A DNA stretch of 64,000 nucleotides from contig OAPG01000006.1 in assembly GCA_900208305.1 (NCBI GenBank), forward strand, positions 744,001-808,000. Reading direction: 5' to 3'. The DNA is from Melanopsichium pennsylvanicum (lineage: Eukaryota > Basidiomycota > Ustilaginomycetes > Ustilaginales). The notes under the pieces were generated by a model. That model searched no databases. It was not told the origin of the DNA and worked only from the letters and a program-made list of their open reading frames with translations. Both the position numbers and the translations under genes were made by a program. Positions 13,083-23,244 of the stretch are shown here, in pieces (positions within the stretch are counted from its first letter, which is position 1; the number at the start of each line of letters is the position of its first letter).

Positions 13083-13845
13083 GTAGTGCCTGTGGACAAC
13101 CGCTTCCTCTGAGCTCAAGAAAAATGTGATTGCTGACCATTCTCGAACTATCGCATATGGAATTGTACAATGGACAGACCGGTGATCGTTGATATTCGAG
13201 TCTCGAGCCAATCCTCACTCTAGGGTATCATATTGGGTTGCGCACCACAACCAAGCAAGCCTCAAAATTTCGACATGTCTTTGGCCTCAAGCGACTCGAT
13301 TGACTCTGACAATTCAAGAAGAGACGTTCGTAGCTTTGGACAATAAGATTTGACGCCTGTCTGACGACTCTTTTTTACCTGAGGCTTGAATTCAGGTGCC
13401 ATGCCCGACGTAAAGCACGGAAAACAGTAGCTAAACAAGAAAAAAAAAAGTCCCAAATTGATCTGCTTTTGCCTCTGTTCGATACACTTGCAATCAAAGA
13501 TGATATGTGCAAAAGCAAATGTGTGGGACGTCTTGAACATGGAACCGCCAGAGCAATGTTTGGGTTAACGAAGAACGAAGGTGGAGCGGTTACATCCTCG
13601 GAAGTCGGAAGACGAATCAATTTTTTTATGGCGGGAAAGAAAAAAGGAGAAATTTCTGAGAGCCAAAGTGCACGAAATTTCGCATTTTCTCCTTTTTCTT
13701 CTAGTTGGCCATCTTTGTTGCACCTCCTTCATCTTGTTCTTGTTGACTCATACATCTTCCTAACACAACGAAACGACTTCAATCTCTGACTGAAGCAAAT
13801 CAAAGACGCTTTCTAGGCCGAACTTGAGCTTCATATCGCCAAGAA
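13083..13845. other. phosphoesterase-YTM1 intergenic region
   Basis: This is 763 bp. A minus-strand 92-codon ORF (13262-13540) and plus-strand ORFs around 13469-13789 overlap and look unlike real proteins. The last 100 bp form a CA/CT-rich leader to YTM1. Confidence 0.5.
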
Positions 13846-15489
13846 ATGGCCTCCATCACCGAATATGATGGACGCTCGTCCGCATTCACCCCGGCTGCTG
13901 TTGTGGTCGAGCAAGTCCCAATCACCCTCACAACATCCCTCACCCAATATGCCATACCATCGGGTCCTTACATGGTTCCTACCTCTTGGCGACGTACTCA
14001 CCTCTCCACTTTAGTCAATAAAATCATCTCGACCACCTCGGATCCATCATCCACTGGTTCCATCCCATTCGACTTTATCTGCGATTCGTCTCTCCTCCGT
14101 ACCACCCTTGGCGAATATCTCGAATCTTCCGGCTTGACTTCCGAAACTACATTGAATCTGGAGTACGTTCGAAGTACGTTGCCTCCAACACGTCTTGCAA
14201 CGTACGAGCATGATGATTGGGTCTCGTCTGTCGATTGTTCTTACAATCTTTCGGCTTCCAACATCTACACGACCAGTTCGTACGATGGTTCAGTACGTCT
14301 CTTTTCGCCTTCAAAACCGGAAGAGGCAGTGTACACGTTCTCGACCATCAACAAGGCAACCGTTCAAGCAGCCAAGAATGTCAGTTTGACCCAGGCAAAA
14401 TGGACTTTGGATTCAAACGCGATCGTCACAGGTGGTATGGATGGGAGAGTTCAACTTTGGAACATTAGCGAGAATGTAGACCATGGGACTTGGAGTAGTA
14501 GCAAAAAATGGCATGGTGAAGCTCACAATGGACCTGTGTGTGCGATTGATGTTGCTCAGGGACCCTTTGGTGCTTCTGTCCTTTCCGGTGGTTGGGATGG
14601 AATTCTCGCTATCTGGGACGATCTCCCCTCCTCCTCCCCCTCCTCTTCCGCCGACAACGTTATTGAGGCTGAATCCGAGCATGAAGATCATGATGATGAT
14701 GATGTCGAGCAAGAAGACGAAATTGCATCGAAGCGCCGAAAGACAACCAACGGGAGACCCTCCAAGGTTTCATCTTGTTCAAAACGAGCCCCGGCCTCTT
14801 CTTCGAAAACTGGATCTTTGGATCCTACCATGATCCTCTACCACGCCACACCTGCCTCTCACTCTGTGACTGGATCGAAAAACGTTTTGCACCCTTCCTC
14901 GCGCATCACCTCGCTCCTATTCGAGACCACATTCTCCTCGAGTGATGAAAATGGTGGGAAAAACCCCAACTCGGCCTGGTCAGCAGGTTACAATGGTATT
15001 TTGAAAGGTTGGGATCTTTCGTCTGGAGGATCGGTACATACCTCTTTGTCTCTTCCGTCTAGTACAGCAGAGGTTCGACCCATACTTTGTTTGACTCATT
15101 TGGCACCGAATAGTATGGTTGCTGGAAGTGTGGATAGGGCGATTCATATTTTCGACATTCGCGGTGGAGGAGGAGGGGGAAGTTTAGGAGTTGGAGTGAA
15201 GAATGCACATAAAGGAGCTGTGGATGTGGTGAAAGCGCATCCTTTGGATACGCACTTGTTCGCTTCAGCCAGTAGTGCGAGTGAAGGTATTGTCAAGGTT
15301 TGGGATAGCAGATCTTGCAAAAAAGCTCTCTTTTCTCTATCTACCACAAATCAAGGTATGGTACAACAAGGTATTTTGGGTTTGGATTGGTCAAAAGACG
15401 GTCAAGAGTTGGTAGCAGGTGGAAAGGATAAAAAAATCACAGTTTATAGAGGATATGGGATTGGTGTTAGTACAATCACCCTTGCGTGA
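13846..15489 (+). CDS. YTM1: YTM1/WDR12 ribosome biogenesis WD40 protein
   Basis: This single-exon 547-aa protein has an N-terminal NLE (ubiquitin-like) domain at about residues 20-110, including VPITLTTSLTQYAIPSGPYM and TSWRRTHLSTLVNKII. It is followed by WD40 repeats such as EHDDWVSSVDCS, TGGMDGRVQLWN, LSGGWDGILAIWD and AGGKDKKITVYRGY. This order is diagnostic of Ytm1/WDR12, which joins Erb1 and Nop7 and is pulled off pre-60S particles by the Rea1 AAA ATPase in the nucleolus. A lineage-type acidic insert (HEDHDDDDVEQEDE) followed by a basic KRRKTTNGR nuclear-localisation-like patch lies at about 273-305, between blades. The context at ATG 13846 is AAGAAATGG. It ends convergent with MOH1. 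Confidence 0.95.
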   Translation: MASITEYDGRSSAFTPAAVVVEQVPITLTTSLTQYAIPSGPYMVPTSWRRTHLSTLVNKIISTTSDPSSTGSIPFDFICDSSLLRTTLGEYLESSGLTSETTLNLEYVRSTLPPTRLATYEHDDWVSSVDCSYNLSASNIYTTSSYDGSVRLFSPSKPEEAVYTFSTINKATVQAAKNVSLTQAKWTLDSNAIVTGGMDGRVQLWNISENVDHGTWSSSKKWHGEAHNGPVCAIDVAQGPFGASVLSGGWDGILAIWDDLPSSSPSSSADNVIEAESEHEDHDDDDVEQEDEIASKRRKTTNGRPSKVSSCSKRAPASSSKTGSLDPTMILYHATPASHSVTGSKNVLHPSSRITSLLFETTFSSSDENGGKNPNSAWSAGYNGILKGWDLSSGGSVHTSLSLPSSTAEVRPILCLTHLAPNSMVAGSVDRAIHIFDIRGGGGGGSLGVGVKNAHKGAVDVVKAHPLDTHLFASASSASEGIVKVWDSRSCKKALFSLSTTNQGMVQQGILGLDWSKDGQELVAGGKDKKITVYRGYGIGVSTITLA

Positions 15490-15600
15490 TTTTTACTCTA
15501 TCCTTTCTTGAGAGATAGAGGGAGGGAGAGATATTCCTCTTCAGAGATTACTTTAGCAGCAAGTTGAGAACGATTCAGTTTTACGCAGACAACGGTCATG

Positions 15601-15640
<40 letters not shown>

Positions 15641-16214
15641 CCCTTTTTTCCTGGGATAATCATTTCAACGTCAAACAAAACCCATTGTTGCTCTCTTCGG
15701 TGGTCTTTGTCTGTCTCTGTGTGTGCGTCTGTATGAGGGGTTTTTTTTTTAACCATTCAACTAGCTTGAATATGGCACTTTTGTTTGATCGATATCCTTT
15801 GTCTCTCTCTTTCATGCGAACTTTTTTAAACAAGAATTTTTCAACATTTTGCGAACGAATCATCATCAAACCCCCAAATCCAATACCTTTGAACCTAAAG
15901 AATGCAAACCGACTCTGAAAGACCCAACCACCAAAAAATTCCAAAATCACAAGAGCTTACAGTAAAAATGTACAATATGCGTACGCAAAAACTGCCGACT
16001 ATCTTGAAAGCATCACCACCAAAATTTGTTCTGCTTCCCAAATCCAAGTAAAAAAAAAAATAAAAAAAATGTACTGTATTATCTTAGATCAAATCCTACT
16101 TGATCACCCCTAAACAACTCTACACTCTTTATCCTTGTCATCCTTCCCGAATCTTCCCTCCCGAAATAACCCGCATATCTTTTCAGCTTTTGTACGATGA
16201 TACCTCAGAACTGC
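15490..16214. other. YTM1-MOH1 convergent 3' region
   Basis: This is 725 bp of A/T-rich sequence between two converging genes. It holds a CA dinucleotide repeat near 15603-15636 and homopolymer T and A runs (15741-15750, 16050-16070). I see no gene. Confidence 0.55.
15603..15636. repeat. (CA)n microsatellite
   Basis: About 16 uninterrupted CA units lie about 115 bp after the YTM1 stop codon. A short TG-rich stretch near 15717-15728 follows on the same strand. Confidence 0.9.
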
Positions 16215-16958
16215 TTACCAAGCATTGACCTTACTCAATGCAATCTTTTCCATAATCCATTTGCCTTCCTTGTACTTTTGACTCTGTTCCCACGCCTTGC
16301 AATAATACCATCCGAGAGTCTTACCACAACCTTTGCAACTGAGATCGCAAACCGTGTGGATTCCGGTCAGCAAATGTCGATCTTCTTTGTTACCTAAACA
16401 TGTGTTGAGAGTACTCGCAAACAGGTACGCTTTTCCATCTCTGCCTGAAAACGATTTCGAAATCAGTTCGTCCTTCAAATTTTTTTTCCCCGTTTTCCAG
16501 GAAAGATGATAGTGTGTGAGTGTGTGTGTGTTCAAGAAAGAAAGAGAGTCAACGGTGGTTGGTACAGGTGAGGTGTTGTGAGGTGCGATGTGAGATTAGG
16601 AAACCGAGTCAAGGTTGAGAAAAGCGAAAGACGAAGAGGGAGGATAAGCCAAATCATAGTGTACAGTGAGTCGAATGAGTGGTTCACAAAAGGGAGGCCG
16701 GGTTGGCGTGTTCAGTGTAAGGGCAAGTCAAGACAAGCGATTGTTTTGTTGATGAAAGCAGAAGTAGCTCACCTGAAGAGCAAGATGCGCACCGCAATCA
16801 GCGCATACATAACGTGGGGTTGGATAGGGAAGCCAATCCAACATTGGTGATGTTGGTGTCGTGGTGGGAGTTGTTGGGGTTATTGGTGCTCTCATTATTG
16901 ATGCACTCGTTGAATATGACGATGAGGATGAAGCTTGCGATGATGTTGGAGAGGCCAT
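16215..16958 (-). CDS. MOH1: MOH1/Yippee-like zinc-binding protein, two exons
   Basis: Exon 1 (16958-16773) and exon 2 (16472-16215) are separated by a 300-bp GTGAGC...AG intron and encode 147 aa. A Ser/Thr/Pro-rich head (1-40) precedes a complete Yippee domain: CADCGAHLALQ, then DELISKSFSGRDGKAYLF, HLLTGIHTVCDLSCKGCG and SQKYKEGKWIMEK. The two CxxC pairs (C52/C55 and C108/C111) form the family's zinc site. The exon junction ALQ/DEL matches the family exactly. Yippee proteins are small conserved eukaryotic zinc proteins; yeast Moh1 is linked to stationary-phase survival and, in some fungi, to GID-type ligase biology. ATG 16958 is the first in-frame ATG; the frame extends upstream only to TTG. 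Confidence 0.94.
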
Positions 16959-17175
16959 TTTTGATGATTTATTGAGAAGAAGAACTGACAATGCGATCGT
17001 CGGTCAAGTGTTTGGTATAGAGTGGTAGAGTTTTGAGATGAGCACCTTGGAAGCGTATGAAGTGTTGGAATGATGGAGTGACCTGTGTAGAGACGTAAGC
17101 CTCGAAGATAAAACCAGTTAATGTTGCTAATCGAGCATGAAAGAACTTTTGTAGGTAGTGATGAATGTAAGTGCC

Positions 17176-17208
<33 letters not shown>
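17176..17208. repeat. (ATG)11 trinucleotide repeat
   Basis: Eleven perfect ATG units on the plus strand. On the minus strand they read as eleven CAT (His) codons directly after an ATG, within a possible upstream ORF of MOH1 (17211-16969). Confidence 0.92.
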
Positions 17209-17619
17209 CATACAAACTTACACTTTTTTCTGACCATCGTCCCTGCATAAGGCAAACACACAGGTATAGTGGCTGAAACAGTTTAACTCTTGATTTTTAC
17301 TCTCTTTTACTTTTTGGACCCTGCATCACGAGCACAGTTGGGCAGTTCCGGTTCACGCTGGTACAGTAAATTTAAATTTGCACACCGCCCTAACATCACC
17401 CGCAATCGTCCTTCTTCCTCACCCTTTCCCAACCCTCCTGCTCGAGCCAAATCGACATGATTTCCCCCTCACTCACATACTACTGACACGGATCTCTCAA
17501 CCTCAAAGTCATAAATAGCGCCTGCGTGTGTCTATGCTCGAGTCTCTAGAGTCGGCTCTCTAAAATTCGAAATTGCACTCTGTTGTATAAGATTGTGGCG
17601 AGACTTTCAATATATATGC

Positions 17620-17804
<185 letters not shown>

Positions 17805-17918
17805 GGTATGTATGTGTGCTGTAACTGTTGACTTATGGATGTGCGTCGATCAACAGAGTGGACGGGAGAACCCTCGTCTTCTCTCACTTGAAATGGCAGC
17901 TCCCAACCAACAATCTTA

Positions 17919-19211
17919 TCATCTTGCGCCCTCACCACTGTCTCGAACAATGAACGCAGGTACAGGCTTTCTTTTCAATGACTTCGCCCTAGCCGCACCT
18001 ATACTGACAGCCTGTGGTGATGATGAAACAGAACCTTTCGGTGATTCTCGCACTTGTGTTGTGCATGGAGCAGATACTGCATCCGCGGCATGAGATGATT
18101 CTGTTAAGTGCGAACCATCAGACGTTCCTTCTGCCGATTCTGTCCAAATTTGCGATTCCACTTGGGGCTGCGGTGGCGAAGTGTTTTTCAACCTTGTTGA
18201 TGCAGTGAGATTTGCTGCTGCATTACCATCATTCGGCGTCCCTTTTTCCGGGCACTGTACAGCAGGTGAGTCAGCCAACTCTTCATCCCGTTGTCCTTGT
18301 ATCGACTCACTCGTCGCTGAAACACCTTGACGTCTCTGTTTCTGCTTGTGCAAGATAAACAGCGCAGCAAGACCCAATGCAATCACACCAACAGGCACAG
18401 TAACACCCGCCGCAACCGCAGCTGCATCGCTCTTCGACTTGCTCTGAGACGGGCTGGGAGGAGTACCCATGTTTCCAGACGAATCACTCGAAATGTTGGT
18501 TTGATTCAAGTTCGAATTTGAATTCGAGGCCGAATCGGGATCGCCGAGGTTGATGTCCGGAAGTGAACCACTCAGAGAAGAGGGTGAAGAGTCTGAATCC
18601 ATAGTAGGGGAGGATAAAGGAGAAGACGAAGACGAAGATCCGAGAGTGCTGTTGATGTTGTCGCTCATGTCAGAAAAGATGGTCGATGAAGGTGTAAGAC
18701 AGGCTGATGAGCCGCCGTTGCTCGTTTTTGACGATGAGTCTTGTCTGCAGGATGTATCTGGAGATGATGAGGATCCGTCGTCGACGGCAAAGTCAGCTGT
18801 GATCGCAGGAGGAGGACAAGAAGACCATGACTTGATTCCGTGCCTTTCTTCGGTCCCAGACGGACAGGCTTCCTGTCTTTTCGATGTCACACTCGTATCG
18901 CCTGCCGCTGCTCCCTGTGGGGGCATTACAGCACTGGCAGCCGCTTCATCAGTGCTATTGCGCCTTTTGACCTTGGGCATGGAATTCATGCTGTCATCGA
19001 GGTCGACACTCCATTTCGTCGATGGTGGTGCGATGCGATGCTGGTGCTGGTGCTCTCTCGAGTCCCGTTGGGATGAAGAGGTCAACTTGTGCCCGAGATC
19101 GCATGTTGAGCCCTGAAGTTGAGCTTTGACCAGCTGTAAACCAACCAAGAGGCACAGAGCGAGCTCCATCGCCATACATCTGCTCTCTATACATGACTTG
19201 AGCTTGACCAT
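17919..19211 (-). CDS. putative single-pass type I membrane protein, Ser-rich
   Basis: This 430-aa ORF starts at ATG 19211; the frame extends upstream only to TTG. The N-terminus carries a signal-peptide-like segment (MAMELALCLLVGLQLVKAQ, starting at residue 13). A luminal or extracellular Ser/Thr/Asn-rich region of about 225 residues follows, with five scattered Cys and basic KR pairs (KVKRRNS, TSKRQEA). One transmembrane helix lies at about 260-285 (GVTVPVGVIALGLAALFIL), with a basic stop-transfer flank HKQKQRRQ. A 145-residue polar tail follows. The layout (signal, Ser-rich stalk, one TM, cytoplasmic tail) resembles fungal wall-stress sensors such as Mid2/Wsc, but no WSC domain or other named domain is recognised. 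Function unknown. Confidence 0.7.
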   Translation of the reverse strand: MVKLKSCIESRCMAMELALCLLVGLQLVKAQLQGSTCDLGHKLTSSSQRDSREHQHQHRIAPPSTKWSVDLDDSMNSMPKVKRRNSTDEAAASAVMPPQGAAAGDTSVTSKRQEACPSGTEERHGIKSWSSCPPPAITADFAVDDGSSSSPDTSCRQDSSSKTSNGGSSACLTPSSTIFSDMSDNINSTLGSSSSSSPLSSPTMDSDSSPSSLSGSLPDINLGDPDSASNSNSNLNQTNISSDSSGNMGTPPSPSQSKSKSDAAAVAAGVTVPVGVIALGLAALFILHKQKQRRQGVSATSESIQGQRDEELADSPAVQCPEKGTPNDGNAAANLTASTRLKNTSPPQPQVESQIWTESAEGTSDGSHLTESSHAADAVSAPCTTQVRESPKGSVSSSPQAVSIGAARAKSLKRKPVPAFIVRDSGEGAR

Positions 19212-20655
19212 CTTGACATGAAGCGTAAATCGACTTTGTGCTCTTCCCAAACTAGAGCCTAGCCAAGAGCGATCGAGAGCCCTTTTGTCTTAAAGTGTCG
19301 AGGAGAGGAAATGCGAGATGGTGATGTAAAAAGAGGGTGAGGACAATGGAGTTGGTTTTCGACCCTTCTTGTACTTTCGACGTGTGGGTTCAGTTGTCAG
19401 CAGGCAAAATCACCGTCAGTACGATGGTTGAGGTAGTCACAAACCCAAGCTGCAAAGCTATGAAGGCAGGCGAGGGACCGTGCTTCTTTCCCCACCTTGA
19501 GCCACATTTTCAGCCGCGTGATTAGTACAGTACATACTGCAGCACTCTCACGCTTTCTGGTCACCGTCAGCTACCAGAGAGCTTGGGCCCGGTCGGCACT
19601 TTGAGGCGTGAAGCACAGATCCTTCGTTTGCCGCACTCACGGACCCACAAGAATGGCGTGAACCTGAACAAGGAAAGGTCTGGAGTAGAAGATGAAAAGC
19701 TCGGATCGCGTGTTGCCGGCCAGAGCAGGGATGATATAGGAAAACTACCGGAGCGGAACAGGGCTCGAAACTTGAGTCTTAGGCGGCGTATCGACATGTG
19801 TCGGAGGGATGCACACTGCACCACTTCGGCCAAATTTGGCACAGTATGAAAGGGGAATAGTGGACCAGTCGAGATTAATGACTGTGAGCGTAGGCAGGAA
19901 AGCATACTGGACTACTGAAAGGAGAAGCGGGAATTAATGAAGACATACCGTACAGCAGCCATCTGGGAGGCCATGCTATACCAGTTTACTGCGTATACTT
20001 GATAGCTCTGACCACTGTCCGCATTCTCGTTCAGCACACCCACACCGCAGCAAGTCCGACGATGGTGCTACTCAGTACTGAGTGCGACGTCGCAAAGGTT
20101 TCGAGCTCGCTCATGCGTTCTGACGACTATAGGGAGCGTTATGTGACAGGTTGGTTTGAGAGATGGGGAAATTCGATGCGGCAACTCAAACCGGTTTTTG
20201 GCTTAACGGGTTGAAAGAGATGAAACTGTTTCTTCTCTCACCACTCAAGACTCTCACGATGCCGGGATTGACCGCATTCCGAGCTGCTGAGCTGCTTGAG
20301 CTTGCTTCTGCTTCTGTGAGTAGCAAAGGTAATGATCTGTACTATTGGACAGTGCGTCGGGTTCGGGTTCGGGTGAGTCAAGAGTTGGTTCCATTCGGAA
20401 GCAAGCGCTTCTTTCATTTCGGACAAATACTCTCATCGGGACGGCTCTCGTCGTGACGGCTCTCACCGTCCGGGTTCGGGATGGCAGACATGCATCTGTT
20501 GGCACAATATCGATCTCCATTTTCTTGCTTTCTCTCTGTTCGGATCAGAGTCGGTGTGTAGCACTTTTGGTATGTTGCAAAGATACAGCATCGGGTGGAG
20601 AACCAACAAGTGGATTACTGCTGTCGGATGCAAGATGCAGATCTCAATTCAAGTA

Positions 20656-20713
20656 CTGACTGTACTGCAACTGACTGTACTGCAACTGACTGTACTGCAA
20701 CTGACTGTACTGC
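20656..20713. repeat. 15-bp tandem repeat, about 3.9 copies
   Basis: The unit CTGACTGTACTGCAA is repeated with no visible mismatch between 20656 and 20713. Each unit contains TGTAC and the CTGACTG core. Confidence 0.9.
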
Positions 20714-21104
20714 ACGCAGCGCTGGTTGCTCCAGATCAAAAAAGGCTTGAAGCGGTGTTATGAATGTGGCTTGAAAGCTCGATCATCTGCAGCGACCAAT
20801 TCTGCAAGCTGGGAATGACATCTCGAAACTAATTGCACGATCAGCTCGGCCACCTCGGTCAGCGTTGGCAACCAAAGCGGAACACGACACAAATGCGCGC
20901 ACGTTCCTCCTTGTCAAATGCTTGAGGAACCAAGAAGATTCAAGTCATATCTGCCCGAGAAGGGCGCTCTGGTGACTAATCTTTTGCTGAATTGTTGGCC
21001 GATAAGTTATCTGTTGTGTGAATTGGCAGACCTCGGAGTTCCGACTTCAAAGCTCTAGTGTAGTGTAGAGCAGACCAGGTAAGAACCCTTTTCTGATCCC
21101 TTTT

Positions 21105-21138
21105 TTTATTTTATTTTATTTTATTTTTATTTTTTATT
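21105..21138. repeat. (TTTTA)n A/T-rich repeat
   Basis: About six to seven imperfect TTTTA units, ending in T-runs of slightly different length. Confidence 0.8.
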
Positions 21139-21276
21139 GTTACTGTGTAATTGGTCGACTAGCGACGAATGTCCTGAATTTAAGTGTTAGCCATCAAAGG
21201 GCTGTGTCTGCGTCTCAAGCGCGAGAGGCCTGCAGGTTGACTATGGTAGAGATGCGTGTGTATTGAATAAATTTTG

Positions 21277-21306
21277 TACAGTGAGTGCTGCATTGCACTC
21301 ACTGTA
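21277..21306. repeat. perfect 12-bp inverted repeat (hairpin)
   Basis: The left arm TACAGTGAGTGC (21277-21288) and right arm GCACTCACTGTA (21295-21306) are exact reverse complements, with loop TGCATT. There is no T-run directly after it, so it is not an obvious RNA polymerase III terminator. Confidence 0.85.
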
Positions 21307-22908
21307 TGTGAATTTGTGAAACGGGGGCCTGTGCACCAATGACAAGCAAAGCCTACCTTTTCAACTTTTGAGCGTTGACTGATGAAACGCCGGTGTCGAC
21401 TGGAAAAAAGCAGGCCAAAACAATTACTGGGCAAATCAAAGGGTCCTCCTCGCTTTCTCGTCGCTCTGCTGCTTGCTCAGTCAAGCCAGACCAGCGCGAC
21501 CTCGCTTATCTCAAAGTTTGCTGGTGGTCAACCTCGCTCTCTTTCTCTCGTATTTTTACTGTTAAAAAGTTCGCACCAAGTATGCTTTATCCTGTGTGTG
21601 TGTGTCGAGGCGCGTCGAGGGTACGGTATTTGTCTGTGCCTCTGCCGCTGCTGCTGCTGTTGAGATGGTGGCTAACACTTTGGCACTGCTACACTCTGTA
21701 CGACGGTGCTCTCGAATGAAGCTCGCTTAGAATGGCACAGAGAGATTATGCATACTCTGTTTATTCTGTGCTGTATTGTTGCTTTCGAGCCACACTCGCT
21801 TTACACTCTCTCTTGCTGCTTGGCCTGTCTCCAATATAAGCAAGGCTTTTTTCCATTTTCTTTTCTTTTTCTTTTTTTTTTTTTTTTTCGCAATTGCAAG
21901 CTTTGACTCTGTAATAGACAGCTAGCAACCGCAGCTCTCAGCAGCGGTTTATCGCGCTTGAAGCTCAGAATCAAAAGCCGGTCGACCCTGATCCACCCCT
22001 TTCCCTGCAGTCGCAGTTAGTGATCAACAACATCATCCTTTACCGTTGCCTTTTTGCCTCTGCCTTTGCCTTTGCCTTCACCACTCCGCTTTCCGATTCA
22101 CTTGATCTCACTTTGCCTGTTCCTCTCTCCACCTTCCTCTTGCCCTACCATCGCAAACCGCTCCGTTCGCAACGGCCGCTCACACTCTATCAAGCACGGT
22201 GCAAGCTTTGACGTCGCATTTTCCTCGCATTTCGCTGCATCCTTGAGCTCGAGATCAGCCTATCACTGCGCCAAAGCTTTCGGCTTTGACTCTTGTGACG
22301 ATCGGCATCGACTATTCTTGTGCATTCATCACTTACACTCCACTCATTTTCATTTCCATTTCGGAAGCGTCCGAATTTGCACATCTTACTGCGATCCACG
22401 TAACCTCTTTCCTTTCCACCCGATTCTACCGTTTCATCACCACATCCGCTTGACTCTTCGATTCTGCACGTGCCTGTCCCCCACCTTGGCTAAAAACGAG
22501 TTGCTCTGGACAGCAAACTCTCCTCTTCTCGTAGCTCCCGCAACCCACATCGTCATATCACAGCGACTGCTAGTCTCGGTTGCTTTCGTCTTGGACTGCT
22601 CGAAATCGTTTCAAATCTGCATACATTCCAACGCAAAGCATGGTGTTTTCTTCCGTTCGCTAAGTCAAGCCTCGACCTAATCCGTGCATCAACAGGCTCA
22701 GTCCTTAATCGCTTTCGGCAAAGCCGACACTCGATCATATTCTGCTCCGTGCTCAGTCTTTCATCCTCGCGTATTCGCAACTTGACACCCATTGCCAGCA
22801 AAACTGCTCGACGCTCAAAGGCACGGCCGCTTCCGCAATTCAAAAAACGAGTAGGAACACACCTTAGAGTCGCTCGATCGCCGCTGTCGACACCAAACAA
22901 CATTCATC

Positions 22909-23202
22909 ATGGCAGCTACACTCAGTGCCCAATCGGCTATGCCGAAGCAGGCCACCTTTACGGCGCGCCAGACTTCCTCTCCTCTTCCTGATCTGGCGTC
23001 GCTTCCAACCGATTTTCTCGATCACCTTGTGCTCATCACACAGACCTTGGTCAACTCCAAGCCACCACCCGCCGTGTGGAGGGCCATGTCGCGTGATCCG
23101 ACACGGAACGAGCATGTCGCACATGGTACGTACTCGCTTTTTCTTTCTTGACTCATTTCGAATTTCCATCTAGACAGGCGATGATACTGATACTCTCTCC
23201 CT

Positions 23203-23244
<42 letters not shown>

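Larger units (their letters stand above)
19212..22908. other. 3.7-kb divergent intergenic region upstream of NIK1
   Basis: This is the largest gene-free interval. It lies between the membrane-protein start (minus) and the NIK1 start (plus). ORFs of 60-208 codons occur on both strands, but none has recognisable content and several start with TTG or CTG. It contains a 15-bp tandem repeat (20656), a perfect 14-bp palindrome ACTCAGTACTGAGT near 20067-20080, a TTTTA array (21105-21138), a 12-bp-stem hairpin (21277-21306) and a long pyrimidine-rich stretch (22020-22900) that is probably the NIK1 leader. A non-coding RNA cannot be excluded. Confidence 0.6.

Noticed and set aside
13262..13540. 92-codon minus-strand ORF between the phosphoesterase and YTM1
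   Set aside because: Low-complexity start region, overlapping ORFs on both strands, and no recognisable domain.
19567..19905. Overlapping 88- and 112-codon ORFs on opposite strands
   Set aside because: Neither contains a recognisable motif, and they overlap each other; no evidence of splicing to longer products.
20656..20713. Possible CRISPR-like array
   Set aside because: The 15-bp units are directly abutting, with no spacers, in a eukaryotic genome; it is a simple minisatellite. The same applies to 60415-60477.
23206..23244. T-run as the tail of a retroposed element
   Set aside because: It sits at the polypyrimidine position of a well-formed intron, with no target-site duplication or element sequence next to it.
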